64,000 bases of DNA. It comes from Pseudomonas sp. GL-B-19. Its GTDB lineage: Bacteria; Pseudomonadota; Gammaproteobacteria; Pseudomonadales; Pseudomonadaceae. How positions within the stretch are numbered: the stretch's first letter is position 1; the number at the start of each line of letters is the position of its first letter. Location of the stretch: contig NZ_JAHBDK010000031.1 in the NCBI RefSeq assembly GCF_019956415.1, positions 1 to 64,000 on the forward strand, read 5' to 3'. This document shows positions 25,430-34,383 of the stretch, piece after piece. The notes under the pieces are model-generated. The model had not been told where the DNA came from and did no database searches. It worked only from the letters and a program-made list of their open reading frames with translations. The position numbers and the translations under genes were made by a program.

Positions 25430-26389
25430 ATGATAAAAACAACAGCTTTTCAAGTCAGTTCTCCGCAATCCAAGCCCGTTGCACCGGCGATCATCCGCCC
25501 TTCGGTTCTTCAACATTCGATCAAGGTAGAGCTTTGCACGCCTAACATCGGTGCCGAGCTCAGCAACATCAGTCTGGCCGACGCTGCCCAGGACCCGGAA
25601 CTGATCGCAGAGATCCGGGCACTATGGCTCAAGCACAAAGTGCTGTTCTTTCGCGACCAAAACATCACCGCGATGGAGCAGCAGAATTTCGCAGCGCAAT
25701 TTGGCGAACTGGAAGCCCATCCCATTGCTCCGAGCCATCCGGAGGCAGACAAGCTGTTGATGCTGTACCGCAATATCGATCCGAGCAAGCCTAACCTCGT
25801 CGAGAAAATCAGTCGTGAAAACTTCTGGCATGCCGATGTCACCTTCAAGAAGGCGCCACCCCGCGGAGCCGTATTGCGTTTAGAAATGGGTCCGGAGACT
25901 GGCGGGGACACCATGTGGTCCAACATGGTGATGGCCTACGAAAAGCTGCCCGAAAGCATCAAGCAACGGATCGATGGATTGTATGCAAAGCACAGTGCCG
26001 AGCAGACCTTTGGTGCCCAGTTGCCGCTCGAAGAGCGTCATGCGATGGCCGCGAAGACCCCCTCCGTTGAGCATCCGGTTGTGCTCATCCATCCTGAAAC
26101 GGGCGAAAAGGTTCTGTTTGTCAACTCCGCGTTCACGACCCATTTCTCGAATTTCTACAACTTCGAGGACGCGCGATACGGCCAGGACTTCATGCCGGAG
26201 GCTCATCACCTGATGAACTACCTGGCCTCTCAAGCCGCAATTCCGGAATACCAGGTACGCCTGAAGTGGCGAACCAACACGGTTGCCATGTGGGACAACC
26301 TGCAGGTTCAGCACTATGCGGTGGCCGACTATGGCAATGCGCCGCGCAAGATGCTCCGCGCGACGTTGACCGGTAACCCTCTTATCTGA
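25430..26389 (+). CDS. TauD/TfdA-family 2-oxoglutarate Fe(II) dioxygenase
   Basis: 319 residues behind GGAGATTTCA. Iron ligands: H134-x-D136 in 'FWHADVTF' and H295 in 'LQVQHYAV'; 'APRKMLRATLTG' gives the 2-oxoglutarate-binding arginine. 'PETGGDTMWSNMVMAYEKLP' is the signature turn shared by TauD, TfdA and alkylsulfatase AtsK. These enzymes hydroxylate a carbon next to a heteroatom so that sulfite, sulfate or glyoxylate is released. Which bond is attacked here cannot be told from sequence. It is the first structural gene after the AraC regulator. Confidence 0.9.
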   Translation: MIKTTAFQVSSPQSKPVAPAIIRPSVLQHSIKVELCTPNIGAELSNISLADAAQDPELIAEIRALWLKHKVLFFRDQNITAMEQQNFAAQFGELEAHPIAPSHPEADKLLMLYRNIDPSKPNLVEKISRENFWHADVTFKKAPPRGAVLRLEMGPETGGDTMWSNMVMAYEKLPESIKQRIDGLYAKHSAEQTFGAQLPLEERHAMAAKTPSVEHPVVLIHPETGEKVLFVNSAFTTHFSNFYNFEDARYGQDFMPEAHHLMNYLASQAAIPEYQVRLKWRTNTVAMWDNLQVQHYAVADYGNAPRKMLRATLTGNPLI

Positions 26390-26500
26390 TTCACCCAATC
26401 TCCAGAAGTCTGCGCCTCGCGCCGGATCTGTCGTGCGCGTACATCGCCGGTCAAGCCGAGCGGTCAGCTTCTGGCAAAAACAATAGCAATGGAGATAGTC

Positions 26501-26977
26501 ATGCTTTTTCAACAAGTTGAAACTGCCGTTATGCACGGCGAATCGCTGCCTTGGGTTCCTTTCACCCCTTATGCAGATAACGTCTTCCTGAAATATTTCA
26601 AGCTCGACCCAATCCGCGGCGAGATCATCGTTTTGATGAAGGCGCCCATCGACATGGAACTGCCGAGGCACCATCACTCCGGCACCGTCATCGTGTACAC
26701 CCTGGAAGGCCAGTGGAAGTACAAAGAGCACGACTGGATCGCGGGGCCGGGCAGCATTGTCTACGAGACCGCCGCATCCACTCACCAACCGGAGGTAGTC
26801 AGCACTGAAGGTGGTGAATACATGCTGACACTGGTGATCGTGAGCGGAGACCTCATCTTCGTCGATGAGAACGACAAGGTCATCGCTATCGAGAACTGGA
26901 AAACCGCGCTTCAGCGCTACCTCGATCACTGCGAGGCGAACGATATCCAACCACAGGATCTCACTGCCTTCCACTAA
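26501..26977 (+). CDS. Cupin, 2,4'-dihydroxyacetophenone dioxygenase family
   Basis: 158 residues from ATG 26501, placed 8 bases after GGAGATAG (an ATG four codons upstream lacks a site). Single cupin barrel: 'ELPRHHHSGTVIVYTLEGQWKY' holds the H-x-H metal ligands and an E, and 'STHQPEVV' the second motif. This and the 'TGPGSIVYETAAS'-like turn suggest the 2,4'-dihydroxyacetophenone dioxygenase family, Fe enzymes that cleave a C-C bond between two carbonyl/hydroxyl carbons. Substrate unverified. It follows the TauD gene by 111 bases. Confidence 0.8.
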   Translation: MLFQQVETAVMHGESLPWVPFTPYADNVFLKYFKLDPIRGEIIVLMKAPIDMELPRHHHSGTVIVYTLEGQWKYKEHDWIAGPGSIVYETAASTHQPEVVSTEGGEYMLTLVIVSGDLIFVDENDKVIAIENWKTALQRYLDHCEANDIQPQDLTAFH

Positions 26978-26990
26978 GGCAAAACTGGCC

Positions 26991-27027
26991 CTCGACACCG
27001 ATAGCTATCCACGAAGCCGGTGTCGAG
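26991..27027. terminator. Strong hairpin after cupin gene
   Basis: CTCGACACCG - 17-base loop - CGGTGTCGAG, a perfect 10-bp stem 13 bases after the cupin stop. No T-run, so possibly an mRNA 3'-end stabiliser or attenuator separating the dioxygenase pair from the DUF1302 operon that starts 200 bases on. Confidence 0.5.
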
Positions 27028-27229
27028 ACCGCCCATCTTGGCCGAGCGGTTTAATTAACTGTTCGAATGTCAGGTTGCTATGTCCTTCTCCCCTGCGTTC
27101 CGGCAGCAAGTGTCAGGTTCGACGAAGGCCATCTCTGGAGTTGACCAATCAGTTCCTGCTCATCAAGGCCGAGGATGGATTCCGTCGGTCCAAGCATCCC
27201 CAACAATAATAAGAAATGGAGCTAGCACT

Positions 27230-29224
27230 ATGAAACACATTCAGCCCTTCACCCTGCGTCACAGTCTGCTGGCCTCGGCCATTCTCGCGGCAACCGTACC
27301 GGTGGCCCATGGGGTCGAGCTCGATCTGGGCAACCCGGACTGGACCGCGCGTCTGGATAACACCGTGAAGTACAACTACGGCGTACGCACCGAAAGCGCC
27401 GACAAGCGCATGTTGGCAACGCCGAACAACAACGACGGCGACTACAACTTCCGCAAGGCCGGCACCAACATCACCAACCGTATCGACCTGTTGACCGAAA
27501 TGGACGTGGTCTACAAGAACGCCATGGGCTTTCGCGTCAGCGCCGCCAGCTGGTACGACAAGGCCTATGACAACACCGGTTCCAATTCCAACCCGTTCGT
27601 CAACGGCAATGACTCACGGTCCGGTCTGGTCGCTAACGACCCACGCCTGGCCGGCGTCACCAACGACAACGTCGGCTTTGGCAGCCCGCACCTGAGCAAT
27701 TATGCCCAGCGCTACTACAGCGGCCCGTCTGGGGAAATCCTCGATGCCTTCGTGTTCTACAGCACCGAAGTGGGCGAGGAGTCGATGCTCAGCGTCAAGG
27801 CCGGTCAGCACAACGTGTTCTGGGGCGAGACCATTCTTAACCCGGTGCACTCGGTCAGCTACGGCCAGTCCGGCCTCGACCTGGCCAAGCTGGCCGCGTC
27901 GCCGGGCACCGAAGCCAAGGAACTGTTCGTCCCGCGTAACCAGTTGTCGATGTCGTTCACCGTCAATCCCGAGCTGACCGTGGGTGCCCAGTACTTCCTC
28001 GATTGGGACGCCGCGCGTCTGCCGGAAGCCGGTACTTACTACGGTGGTTCAGACCTGGTCGGTTTTGGTGCGCAATCGTTCCTGCTCGGCAACACCAACG
28101 GCGTGGTGCCTGGCAGTCCGCTGGGTTGTGGCCTGGCGCCGTGCAACGCGTTGACCAACGTGCGTCGCGGACATGACCTGACACCGGGTAGCAGCGGCGA
28201 CTGGGGCGTCATGGCCAAGTGGTCGCCGGCCTGGCTGGATGGCACCCTCGGCGTTTACTACCGCGAAACCTCGGAAATCCTGCCGCAAGCCTGGCTGGAC
28301 GCCAGGGGCATTACCTCGGCCAACCCGAACGGCACCCGCCCGGCAGGGCAGGTGCCTGCAGTGGTCAATACGCTCAATTCGCTGGACACTGCCACCTATC
28401 AACTGGCCTATGCCGACAACATCAAGATCCTTGGCCTGAGCCTGTCCAAGGACGTCGGCGGGATCAGCGTCGGTTCGGACCTGAACATCCGTCACAACAT
28501 GCCGCTGGCCAGTATCCCGGCGGTCGTCAGTACCCGCAGCCCGCTGGGCCTGGGTCAAGGGCTTGGTCTGCTGCCTGCACGTACGGACGCTACCGGTGTG
28601 GTCTACGACACCCCGAGCCGTGGCGACAGCATGAGCGCCACCGGCGACACCTTGCACTGGACACTCAACGGTCTGATGACCCTGCCGAAAACGCCGGTGT
28701 TCGATCAGGCCACTGTGCTTGCCGAGCTGTACTACAGCAACCTGCTCAAGCTCGATAGCGAAAACGAGGCGCTCTACAAAGGTAAGAGCAGCTATCGCGG
28801 TATCGACGCGCCGACCCGTGACAACTGGGGTCTGGCAGTCAACTTCACACCGACCTGGTACCAGGTATTCCCCGGTGTTGACCTCAACGCGCCGATGTCC
28901 GTCAACGTCGGTCTCGATGGTGTGTCACCGGTCTCCGGCGGCGGTGCCCAGGACACCGGCAACTATGCCGTGGGCGTGGGCGCCATTGTGTACAACAAAT
29001 ACTTCATCGACCTGAAGTACGTGGACTCTTTCGGCCAAACCGACAAGTGCAATGTCAGTGGTGTGAGCACCGGCCCAACCGGCGGTGACGGCGCTGCGCC
29101 GAACGCCTTTAGCGGCAACGAAAACTACGCCTGTTTCGCCGGTGGCTACTCGTCCTTCTCCGGAGGGGGTGCCACGACTGAGGACCGCGGCGCCGTGTAC
29201 CTGACGATGAAAACCACCTTTTGA
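27230..29224 (+). CDS. DUF1302 family outer-membrane protein
   Basis: 664 residues from ATG 27230 (GGAGCTAGCACT). Signal peptide 'RHSLLASAILAATVPVAHG' then the DUF1302 start 'VELDLGNPDWTARLDNTVKYNYGVRTE'. Alternating beta strands and a final residue F fit an outer-membrane beta barrel. It opens the block DUF1302-DUF1329-YCF48-RND, which recurs in Pseudomonas and other proteobacteria near hydrophobic-compound genes. I infer a role in passing a hydrophobic compound across the outer membrane. The frame runs back to 27080 but without signal sequence. Confidence 0.85.
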   Translation: MKHIQPFTLRHSLLASAILAATVPVAHGVELDLGNPDWTARLDNTVKYNYGVRTESADKRMLATPNNNDGDYNFRKAGTNITNRIDLLTEMDVVYKNAMGFRVSAASWYDKAYDNTGSNSNPFVNGNDSRSGLVANDPRLAGVTNDNVGFGSPHLSNYAQRYYSGPSGEILDAFVFYSTEVGEESMLSVKAGQHNVFWGETILNPVHSVSYGQSGLDLAKLAASPGTEAKELFVPRNQLSMSFTVNPELTVGAQYFLDWDAARLPEAGTYYGGSDLVGFGAQSFLLGNTNGVVPGSPLGCGLAPCNALTNVRRGHDLTPGSSGDWGVMAKWSPAWLDGTLGVYYRETSEILPQAWLDARGITSANPNGTRPAGQVPAVVNTLNSLDTATYQLAYADNIKILGLSLSKDVGGISVGSDLNIRHNMPLASIPAVVSTRSPLGLGQGLGLLPARTDATGVVYDTPSRGDSMSATGDTLHWTLNGLMTLPKTPVFDQATVLAELYYSNLLKLDSENEALYKGKSSYRGIDAPTRDNWGLAVNFTPTWYQVFPGVDLNAPMSVNVGLDGVSPVSGGGAQDTGNYAVGVGAIVYNKYFIDLKYVDSFGQTDKCNVSGVSTGPTGGDGAAPNAFSGNENYACFAGGYSSFSGGGATTEDRGAVYLTMKTTF

Positions 29225-29265
29225 TTCACCACTGATTTGCTCAACGCAAGCAGGAGAATAACAAG

Positions 29266-30624
29266 ATGAAATTCGCACAAACCGTGTTGGCCGCTTCGCT
29301 GGCCATGGTCCTTGCCGCCCAGGCACAGGCCGCTGTTTCAACCCAGGAAGCTGCCAAACTGGGCTCCAGCCTGACCCTGGTGGGCGCTGAAAAAGCCGGG
29401 AACGCTGATGGTTCCATCCCCGCCTACAACGGTGGCCTGACCACTGCGCCGGCCAGCTTCAAAGCCGGCGACAGCATGCGCCCGGATCCGTTTGCCAGTG
29501 AAAAGCCGCTGATGGTGATCGACGGCAAGAACGTCGATCAATACAAGGGCCTGCTCACGGCGACCACGGTAGAACTGGCCAAGCGCTTCCCGACGTTCCG
29601 TGTCGATGTGTTCCCGACGCACCGCACCGTTTCGCTGCCCCAGGCCATTCTGGACAACGGCGTGAAGAACGCCAGCGGCGCCAAGTCCCTGGAAGGTGGC
29701 TTGGCCATCGACAACGTGCTGCCGGGTGTGCCGTTCCCGATTCCACAATCGGGCAACGAAGCGATGTGGAACTTCCTGTTGCGTTATCAGGGCGTGAGCA
29801 TCAGCTCCAAATACGACTCCTGGAACGTCGACTCCGCCGGCGTTCCTGCCCTGGCGACCACCGGACAGGTGTTCATTTCCTACCCGATCTACGAAAACCT
29901 CGCACAGCCGATCAGCAGCGCCGACGTGTACTACCAGATGAAGTTGTCGTACACCGGCCCTGCGCGCCGCGCCGGCGAGGCGGTCATGCTCAAGGATGCC
30001 GCCAACCCGCTGCAGCAGCCACGCCGCGCCTGGCAGTACTTGCCGGGGCAGCGCCGAGTGAAACTGGCGCCGAACTTGGCCTACGACACACCGAACCCGG
30101 GTACCGCCGGTGCGGGCACCTACGATGACGTGTTTGTGTTCAACGGTGCGCTGGATCGCTACGACTGGAAGCTGGTGGGCAAGCAGGAAATGATCGTGCC
30201 CTACAACACCTACAAGCTGACCTACGTGCAGGATCCGAAGTCGCTGACCACTGCCAATCACCTGGCACCGGACTTCGTGCGTTGGGAAAAACACCGTGTA
30301 TGGGTCGTCGAAGGCAACCTCAAGGCCGGTGCTCGCCACATCTACGCCAAGCGTCGCATCTACCTCGACGAAGACAGCTGGACCGCTCTGGCCTCGGATC
30401 AATATGACGCCCGTGGTCAGCTCTATCGCGGTTCCTTCGCCTTCCTGAGCCAGAGCTACGACAAGCAGGTGCCGGATTCGACGCCCTTCATGATCTATGA
30501 CCTGGTTGGCGGCACCTACAACATCAACGGTGTAGTCGGCCCTTACGGCGGCATCAAGTACATCGAGCCGCTCTCCAAGGCCCAGTGGTCCTCGGAATCC
30601 CTGGCCGGCGCCGGTATTCGCTAA
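29266..30624 (+). CDS. DUF1329 family periplasmic/outer-membrane-associated protein
   Basis: 452 residues with signal peptide MKFAQTVLAASLAMVLAAQ and behind AGGAGAATAACAAG. Typical DUF1329 blocks: 'KLGSSLTLVGAEKAGNADGSIPAYNGG', 'PTFRVDVFPTHRTV' and 'RHIYAKRRIYLDEDSW'. The fold is related to LolB-type lipid-binding barrels, so it may shuttle a lipid-like molecule through the periplasm with the DUF1302 barrel (41 bases upstream). Molecular function unproven. Confidence 0.85.
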   Translation: MKFAQTVLAASLAMVLAAQAQAAVSTQEAAKLGSSLTLVGAEKAGNADGSIPAYNGGLTTAPASFKAGDSMRPDPFASEKPLMVIDGKNVDQYKGLLTATTVELAKRFPTFRVDVFPTHRTVSLPQAILDNGVKNASGAKSLEGGLAIDNVLPGVPFPIPQSGNEAMWNFLLRYQGVSISSKYDSWNVDSAGVPALATTGQVFISYPIYENLAQPISSADVYYQMKLSYTGPARRAGEAVMLKDAANPLQQPRRAWQYLPGQRRVKLAPNLAYDTPNPGTAGAGTYDDVFVFNGALDRYDWKLVGKQEMIVPYNTYKLTYVQDPKSLTTANHLAPDFVRWEKHRVWVVEGNLKAGARHIYAKRRIYLDEDSWTALASDQYDARGQLYRGSFAFLSQSYDKQVPDSTPFMIYDLVGGTYNINGVVGPYGGIKYIEPLSKAQWSSESLAGAGIR

Positions 30625-30749
30625 GCCAACCGCAATAAAACGTCCGCAGGGTCCGCTGCTCACAAGGTGGCGAGACCGAGCGGGTGTTCGGTTTGAACGT
30701 CTGGCACACGGATGTGTGCCCCGGCGCGGTTTTCCGAAGAGGACGCAGT

Positions 30750-31841
30750 ATGTGTTCGTATAAAAATAATATGTTGCAGCTGGCGTTTGGCGTTGTGCTC
30801 GGCCTGTCGCAGGGCATTACCCAGGCGGCCGATTACGTCGATGTGCTGGACCTGCCCGCCAGGGTCAGTGCCTTGGCCGTCAACAGCCCGTTGTCCGGCA
30901 TGACCCGTGCCGGTGGGCGCGTGATTACCGTCGGCCAGCGTGGCCATATTCTGTTTTCCGATGATTCGGGAAACCACTGGCAACAGGCCGCCGTACCGGT
31001 CAGTGCCGACCTCACTGCGGTGAGTTTTCCGACCACCACCCAAGGCTGGGCGGTGGGTAATGACGGCGTGGTGCTGCACAGCAGCGACGCCGGCGCGACT
31101 TGGCACAAGCAGCTCGACGGTCGTCAGATCGGCGCCTTGCTGGTCAAGCATTACACGGCGCTGGCCAACGCCGAACCGGGCAATGAGCAATGGCCCCAGT
31201 TGGCCATGGAAGGCCAACGACTAGCCGAGCAGGGCGCGGACAAACCGCTGCTCGACGTCTGGTTCGCCAACGACAAAACCGGCTATGTGGTCGGGGTATT
31301 CAACCTGATCCTGCGCACTGACGACGGTGGCCTGACCTGGACGCCATTCCAGGACCGCACCGACAACCCCCAGGGTTTCCACCTCAACGCCATCGCCTCC
31401 ACCGGCGACAGCGTGTACATCGCTGGCGAGCAGGGCCTGCTGCTTAAGTGGGACGACAGCACCCAACGCTTCGCTGCCGTGCCGACGCCTTATCAAGGCA
31501 GCTTTTTCGGCGTGCTCGGCAAGCCCGGCGAAGTGCTGATCTACGGTCTGCGCGGCAACGTGTTGCGCAGCACCGACGGCGGCCAGAGCTGGACTGCGCT
31601 GGACACCGGCCTGCACGTCAGCATCACCGCGGGCCTGATCGATGCCCGTGGCAATTATCGCTTGTTCACCCAGGGCGGGCAGATGCTGGTCAGCCAAGGG
31701 ACGGGCGCGCAGTTGCATCTGAAGCAGCAACCGGCACCGACCCCGGTCGCCGGCGCCACCCAGTCCGCCGATGGCGCCTTGGTGCTGGCCGGCAGCCGTG
31801 GTGCCCGGACGCTGTCCGCCGATCCAGCCCTCGAACCCTAA
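30750..31841 (+). CDS. YCF48/HCF136-like beta-propeller protein
   Basis: 363 residues from ATG 30750 (GAGGACGCAGT). Signal peptide 'MLQLAFGVVLGLSQGITQA', then BNR/YCF48 propeller repeats: 'GHILFSDDSGNHWQQAAVP', 'GVVLHSSDAGATWHKQ', 'NLILRTDDGGLTWTPFQD' and 'GNVLRSTDGGQSWTALDTG'. Such periplasmic propellers accompany RND transporters in this gene set and may act as their partner, in place of a membrane-fusion protein. It lies 16 bases upstream of the RND gene. Confidence 0.85.
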   Translation: MCSYKNNMLQLAFGVVLGLSQGITQAADYVDVLDLPARVSALAVNSPLSGMTRAGGRVITVGQRGHILFSDDSGNHWQQAAVPVSADLTAVSFPTTTQGWAVGNDGVVLHSSDAGATWHKQLDGRQIGALLVKHYTALANAEPGNEQWPQLAMEGQRLAEQGADKPLLDVWFANDKTGYVVGVFNLILRTDDGGLTWTPFQDRTDNPQGFHLNAIASTGDSVYIAGEQGLLLKWDDSTQRFAAVPTPYQGSFFGVLGKPGEVLIYGLRGNVLRSTDGGQSWTALDTGLHVSITAGLIDARGNYRLFTQGGQMLVSQGTGAQLHLKQQPAPTPVAGATQSADGALVLAGSRGARTLSADPALEP

Positions 31842-31857
31842 GAGCGAGAACCCAGAC

Positions 31858-34377
31858 ATGGGCAATATCAAACAAGACGCCATGCCGGTGATCCGCGAAC
31901 TGCGGGATTTCGACCACCGCTCCGGCAACCTCCTAGAGCGGCTGGTGTTCAACTACCGCCCGCTGTTCATGCTGCTGATGGCGCTTGCCACCGTGGTGTT
32001 GGGCTTCATGGCGGTAACTCGCTTGGAGTTGCGCCCAAGCTTCGAAAAAATGATCCCGCAGAGCCAGCCCTACATCCAGAACTTCCTGGAAAACCGCGCT
32101 TCGCTGCGCGGCCTGGGCAACTCGGTGCGGGTGGTGGTGGAGAACACCCAGGGCGATATTTTCGACCCCGAATACCTCGACGTGCTCAAGCAGGTCAACG
32201 ACCAGCTGTTCCTCACCGAAGGCGTCGACCGTGCGTGGATGAAGTCGCTGTGGAGCCCGGCCGTGCGCTGGACCGAAGTCACCGAGGACGGTTTCCAGGG
32301 TGGCCCGGTGATGCCCGACACCTATTCGGGGCAGCCTGAACAGATCGAACAACTGCGCCAGAACATCTCCCGCGCTGGCTTGGTGGGCAGCCTGGTGGCC
32401 AGCGACTTCAAGTCGACCATGCTGATCGTGCCGCTGATGGACAAAGCCGCCGCCGGTGGCCAGCGCATCAACTACCACGCCTTCTCGCAGATGCTCGAAG
32501 AGCAGTTGCGCGACAAGATCGAATACGCCGGCGACAGCGCTGCGCGTAAATCCGGGGTCGAAGGCACCGGCCATTACAAGGTGCGGGTGATCGGCTTCGC
32601 CAAACTCATGGGCGACCTGATCGATGGCCTGATCCAGGTGATGATGTTCTTCGGCCTGGCCGTGGTCACTTCGCTGATTATCATCTACGCCTACACCCGT
32701 TGCGTGCGCAGCACCTTGCTGGTGGTCGGCTGCTCGCTGATCGCGGTGGTCTGGCAACTGGGTATCGTCGCCTGGCTCGGCTACGCCATCGATCCGTACT
32801 CGGTGTTGGTGCCGTTTTTGATCTTCGCCATCGGCGTGTCCCACGCGGCGCAGAAGATGAACGGCATCATGCAGGACATCGCCCGTGGCACCCATAAACT
32901 GATTGCCGCGCGCTACACCTTCCGCCGTCTGTTCATCGCCGGCGTCACCGCGCTGCTGGCCGACGCCGTGGGCTTCGCCGTGCTGATGCTGATCGACATC
33001 CCGGTGATCCAGGACCTGGCGATCACCGCCAGCATTGGCGTCGCGGTGCTGATCTTCACCTCGCTGTTGCTGATGCCGGTGGCCCTGTCCTATGTCGGTG
33101 TCGGCTCGAAAGCCGCCGAGCGCGCGCTGAAGATCGACAACCGCGCAGAGAAGCACAAAGGCTTCGGCAAACTGTGGGACGCGCTCGATCGCTTCACCAC
33201 CGCCAAGTGGGCCACGGGCGCCGTTCTGGTGGCGGTGTTGATGGGCATTGGCGGTTTCATGGTCAGCCTGAACCTGAAGATCGGCGACCTGGAAAGCGGT
33301 GCGCCGGAGCTGCGCGCCGACTCGCGCTACAACCGCGACAACGCCTACATCACCCAGCATTACGCGCTGTCCAGCGACCTGTTCGCGGTGATGATCAAGA
33401 CGGCGCCGGAAGGCTGCCTGAACTACAAGACCCTGGTCCTGGCCGACCGCCTGGCCTGGGAACTGCAGCAGTATCCGGGCGTGCAGGCGACGGCCTCGCT
33501 GGTCAACGCAGTACGCCAGATCACCGCCGGCACCTACGAAGGCAACCCCAAGCTCAACAGCATCCAGCGCAACCAGGACGTGCTCAACTACGCCGCCCAG
33601 CAAGCCTCGGTCAACTCCCCGGAGCTGTTCAACACCGACTGCTCGCTGATGCCGGTGATCACCTTCCTGAAGGATCACAAGGCCGAAACCCTGGACGCGG
33701 TGGTGGCGATTGCTGACAAGTTCGCCAAGGAAAACAGCACTGCGGATCGCCAGTTCCTGCTCGCTGCCGGCACCGCCGGGATCGAGGCTGCGACCAACAT
33801 CGTGGTCCGCGAAGCCAACCGCACCATGCTGCTGTACGTGTATGCGGCGGTGACGCTGTTCTGCCTGATCACCTTCCGCAGCTGGCGCGCCACGCTGGTG
33901 GCCCTGTTGCCGCTGGTGCTGACCTCGATCCTCTGCGAAGCCTTGATGGTGGCCATGGGCATCGGCGTGAAAGTCGCGACCCTGCCGGTGATCGCCCTCG
34001 GCGTGGGCATCGGCGTGGACTACGCCTTGTACCTGCTCAGCGTGCAGTTGCACTTCCAGCGCCAGGGCCTGCCTTTGTCCCAGGCCTACCGCAACGCCGT
34101 GTCCTTCACCGGCCGCGTGGTCGGGCTGGTGGGCATCACCCTCGCCGCGGGCGTGGTGTGCTGGGTCTGGTCACCGATCAAGTTCCAGGCCGACATGGGC
34201 ATCCTGCTGACCTTCATGTTCCTGTGGAACATGCTCGGCGCGCTGATCCTCATTCCTGCGCTTTCGTACTTCCTGCTGCGCGAACGGGCTCCTGAGCCCG
34301 GTTCTGTCGCGGCAACCGAAAACACTGAATCCACTGAACGTCCTGGCATGCCGCATGCCGTGACCACTTCCGAGTAA
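31858..34377 (+). CDS. RND/MMPL-type inner-membrane transporter
   Basis: 839 residues from ATG 31858 (GAGCGAGAACCCAGAC). Twelve-helix RND layout: first helix at about 35-52, a large periplasmic loop, a five-helix bundle ('VVTSLIIIYAYTRCVRSTLL' onward), a second loop and a second bundle ('GVGIGVDYALYLLSVQLHFQ'). 'IFAIGVSHAAQKMNGI' and 'GVGIGVDYALY' are the paired helix-4/10 motifs of the MMPL/SSD branch. Driven by the proton gradient. With the two outer-envelope proteins and the propeller it should form a transport set for a hydrophobic molecule. Confidence 0.88.
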   Translation: MGNIKQDAMPVIRELRDFDHRSGNLLERLVFNYRPLFMLLMALATVVLGFMAVTRLELRPSFEKMIPQSQPYIQNFLENRASLRGLGNSVRVVVENTQGDIFDPEYLDVLKQVNDQLFLTEGVDRAWMKSLWSPAVRWTEVTEDGFQGGPVMPDTYSGQPEQIEQLRQNISRAGLVGSLVASDFKSTMLIVPLMDKAAAGGQRINYHAFSQMLEEQLRDKIEYAGDSAARKSGVEGTGHYKVRVIGFAKLMGDLIDGLIQVMMFFGLAVVTSLIIIYAYTRCVRSTLLVVGCSLIAVVWQLGIVAWLGYAIDPYSVLVPFLIFAIGVSHAAQKMNGIMQDIARGTHKLIAARYTFRRLFIAGVTALLADAVGFAVLMLIDIPVIQDLAITASIGVAVLIFTSLLLMPVALSYVGVGSKAAERALKIDNRAEKHKGFGKLWDALDRFTTAKWATGAVLVAVLMGIGGFMVSLNLKIGDLESGAPELRADSRYNRDNAYITQHYALSSDLFAVMIKTAPEGCLNYKTLVLADRLAWELQQYPGVQATASLVNAVRQITAGTYEGNPKLNSIQRNQDVLNYAAQQASVNSPELFNTDCSLMPVITFLKDHKAETLDAVVAIADKFAKENSTADRQFLLAAGTAGIEAATNIVVREANRTMLLYVYAAVTLFCLITFRSWRATLVALLPLVLTSILCEALMVAMGIGVKVATLPVIALGVGIGVDYALYLLSVQLHFQRQGLPLSQAYRNAVSFTGRVVGLVGITLAAGVVCWVWSPIKFQADMGILLTFMFLWNMLGALILIPALSYFLLRERAPEPGSVAATENTESTERPGMPHAVTTSE

Positions 34378-34383
34378 GCCAAG

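Noticed and set aside
25880..26998. 372-residue minus-strand open frame
   Set aside because: Antisense to the TauD and cupin genes, both of which have complete metal-binding motifs.
29338..30663. 441-residue minus-strand open frame
   Set aside because: Antisense to the DUF1329 gene; no motif or ribosome site.
31933..34053. 706-residue minus-strand open frame
   Set aside because: Antisense to the RND transporter gene; His/Gln/Arg-rich composition typical of a shadow frame in GC-rich DNA, no ribosome site or family likeness.
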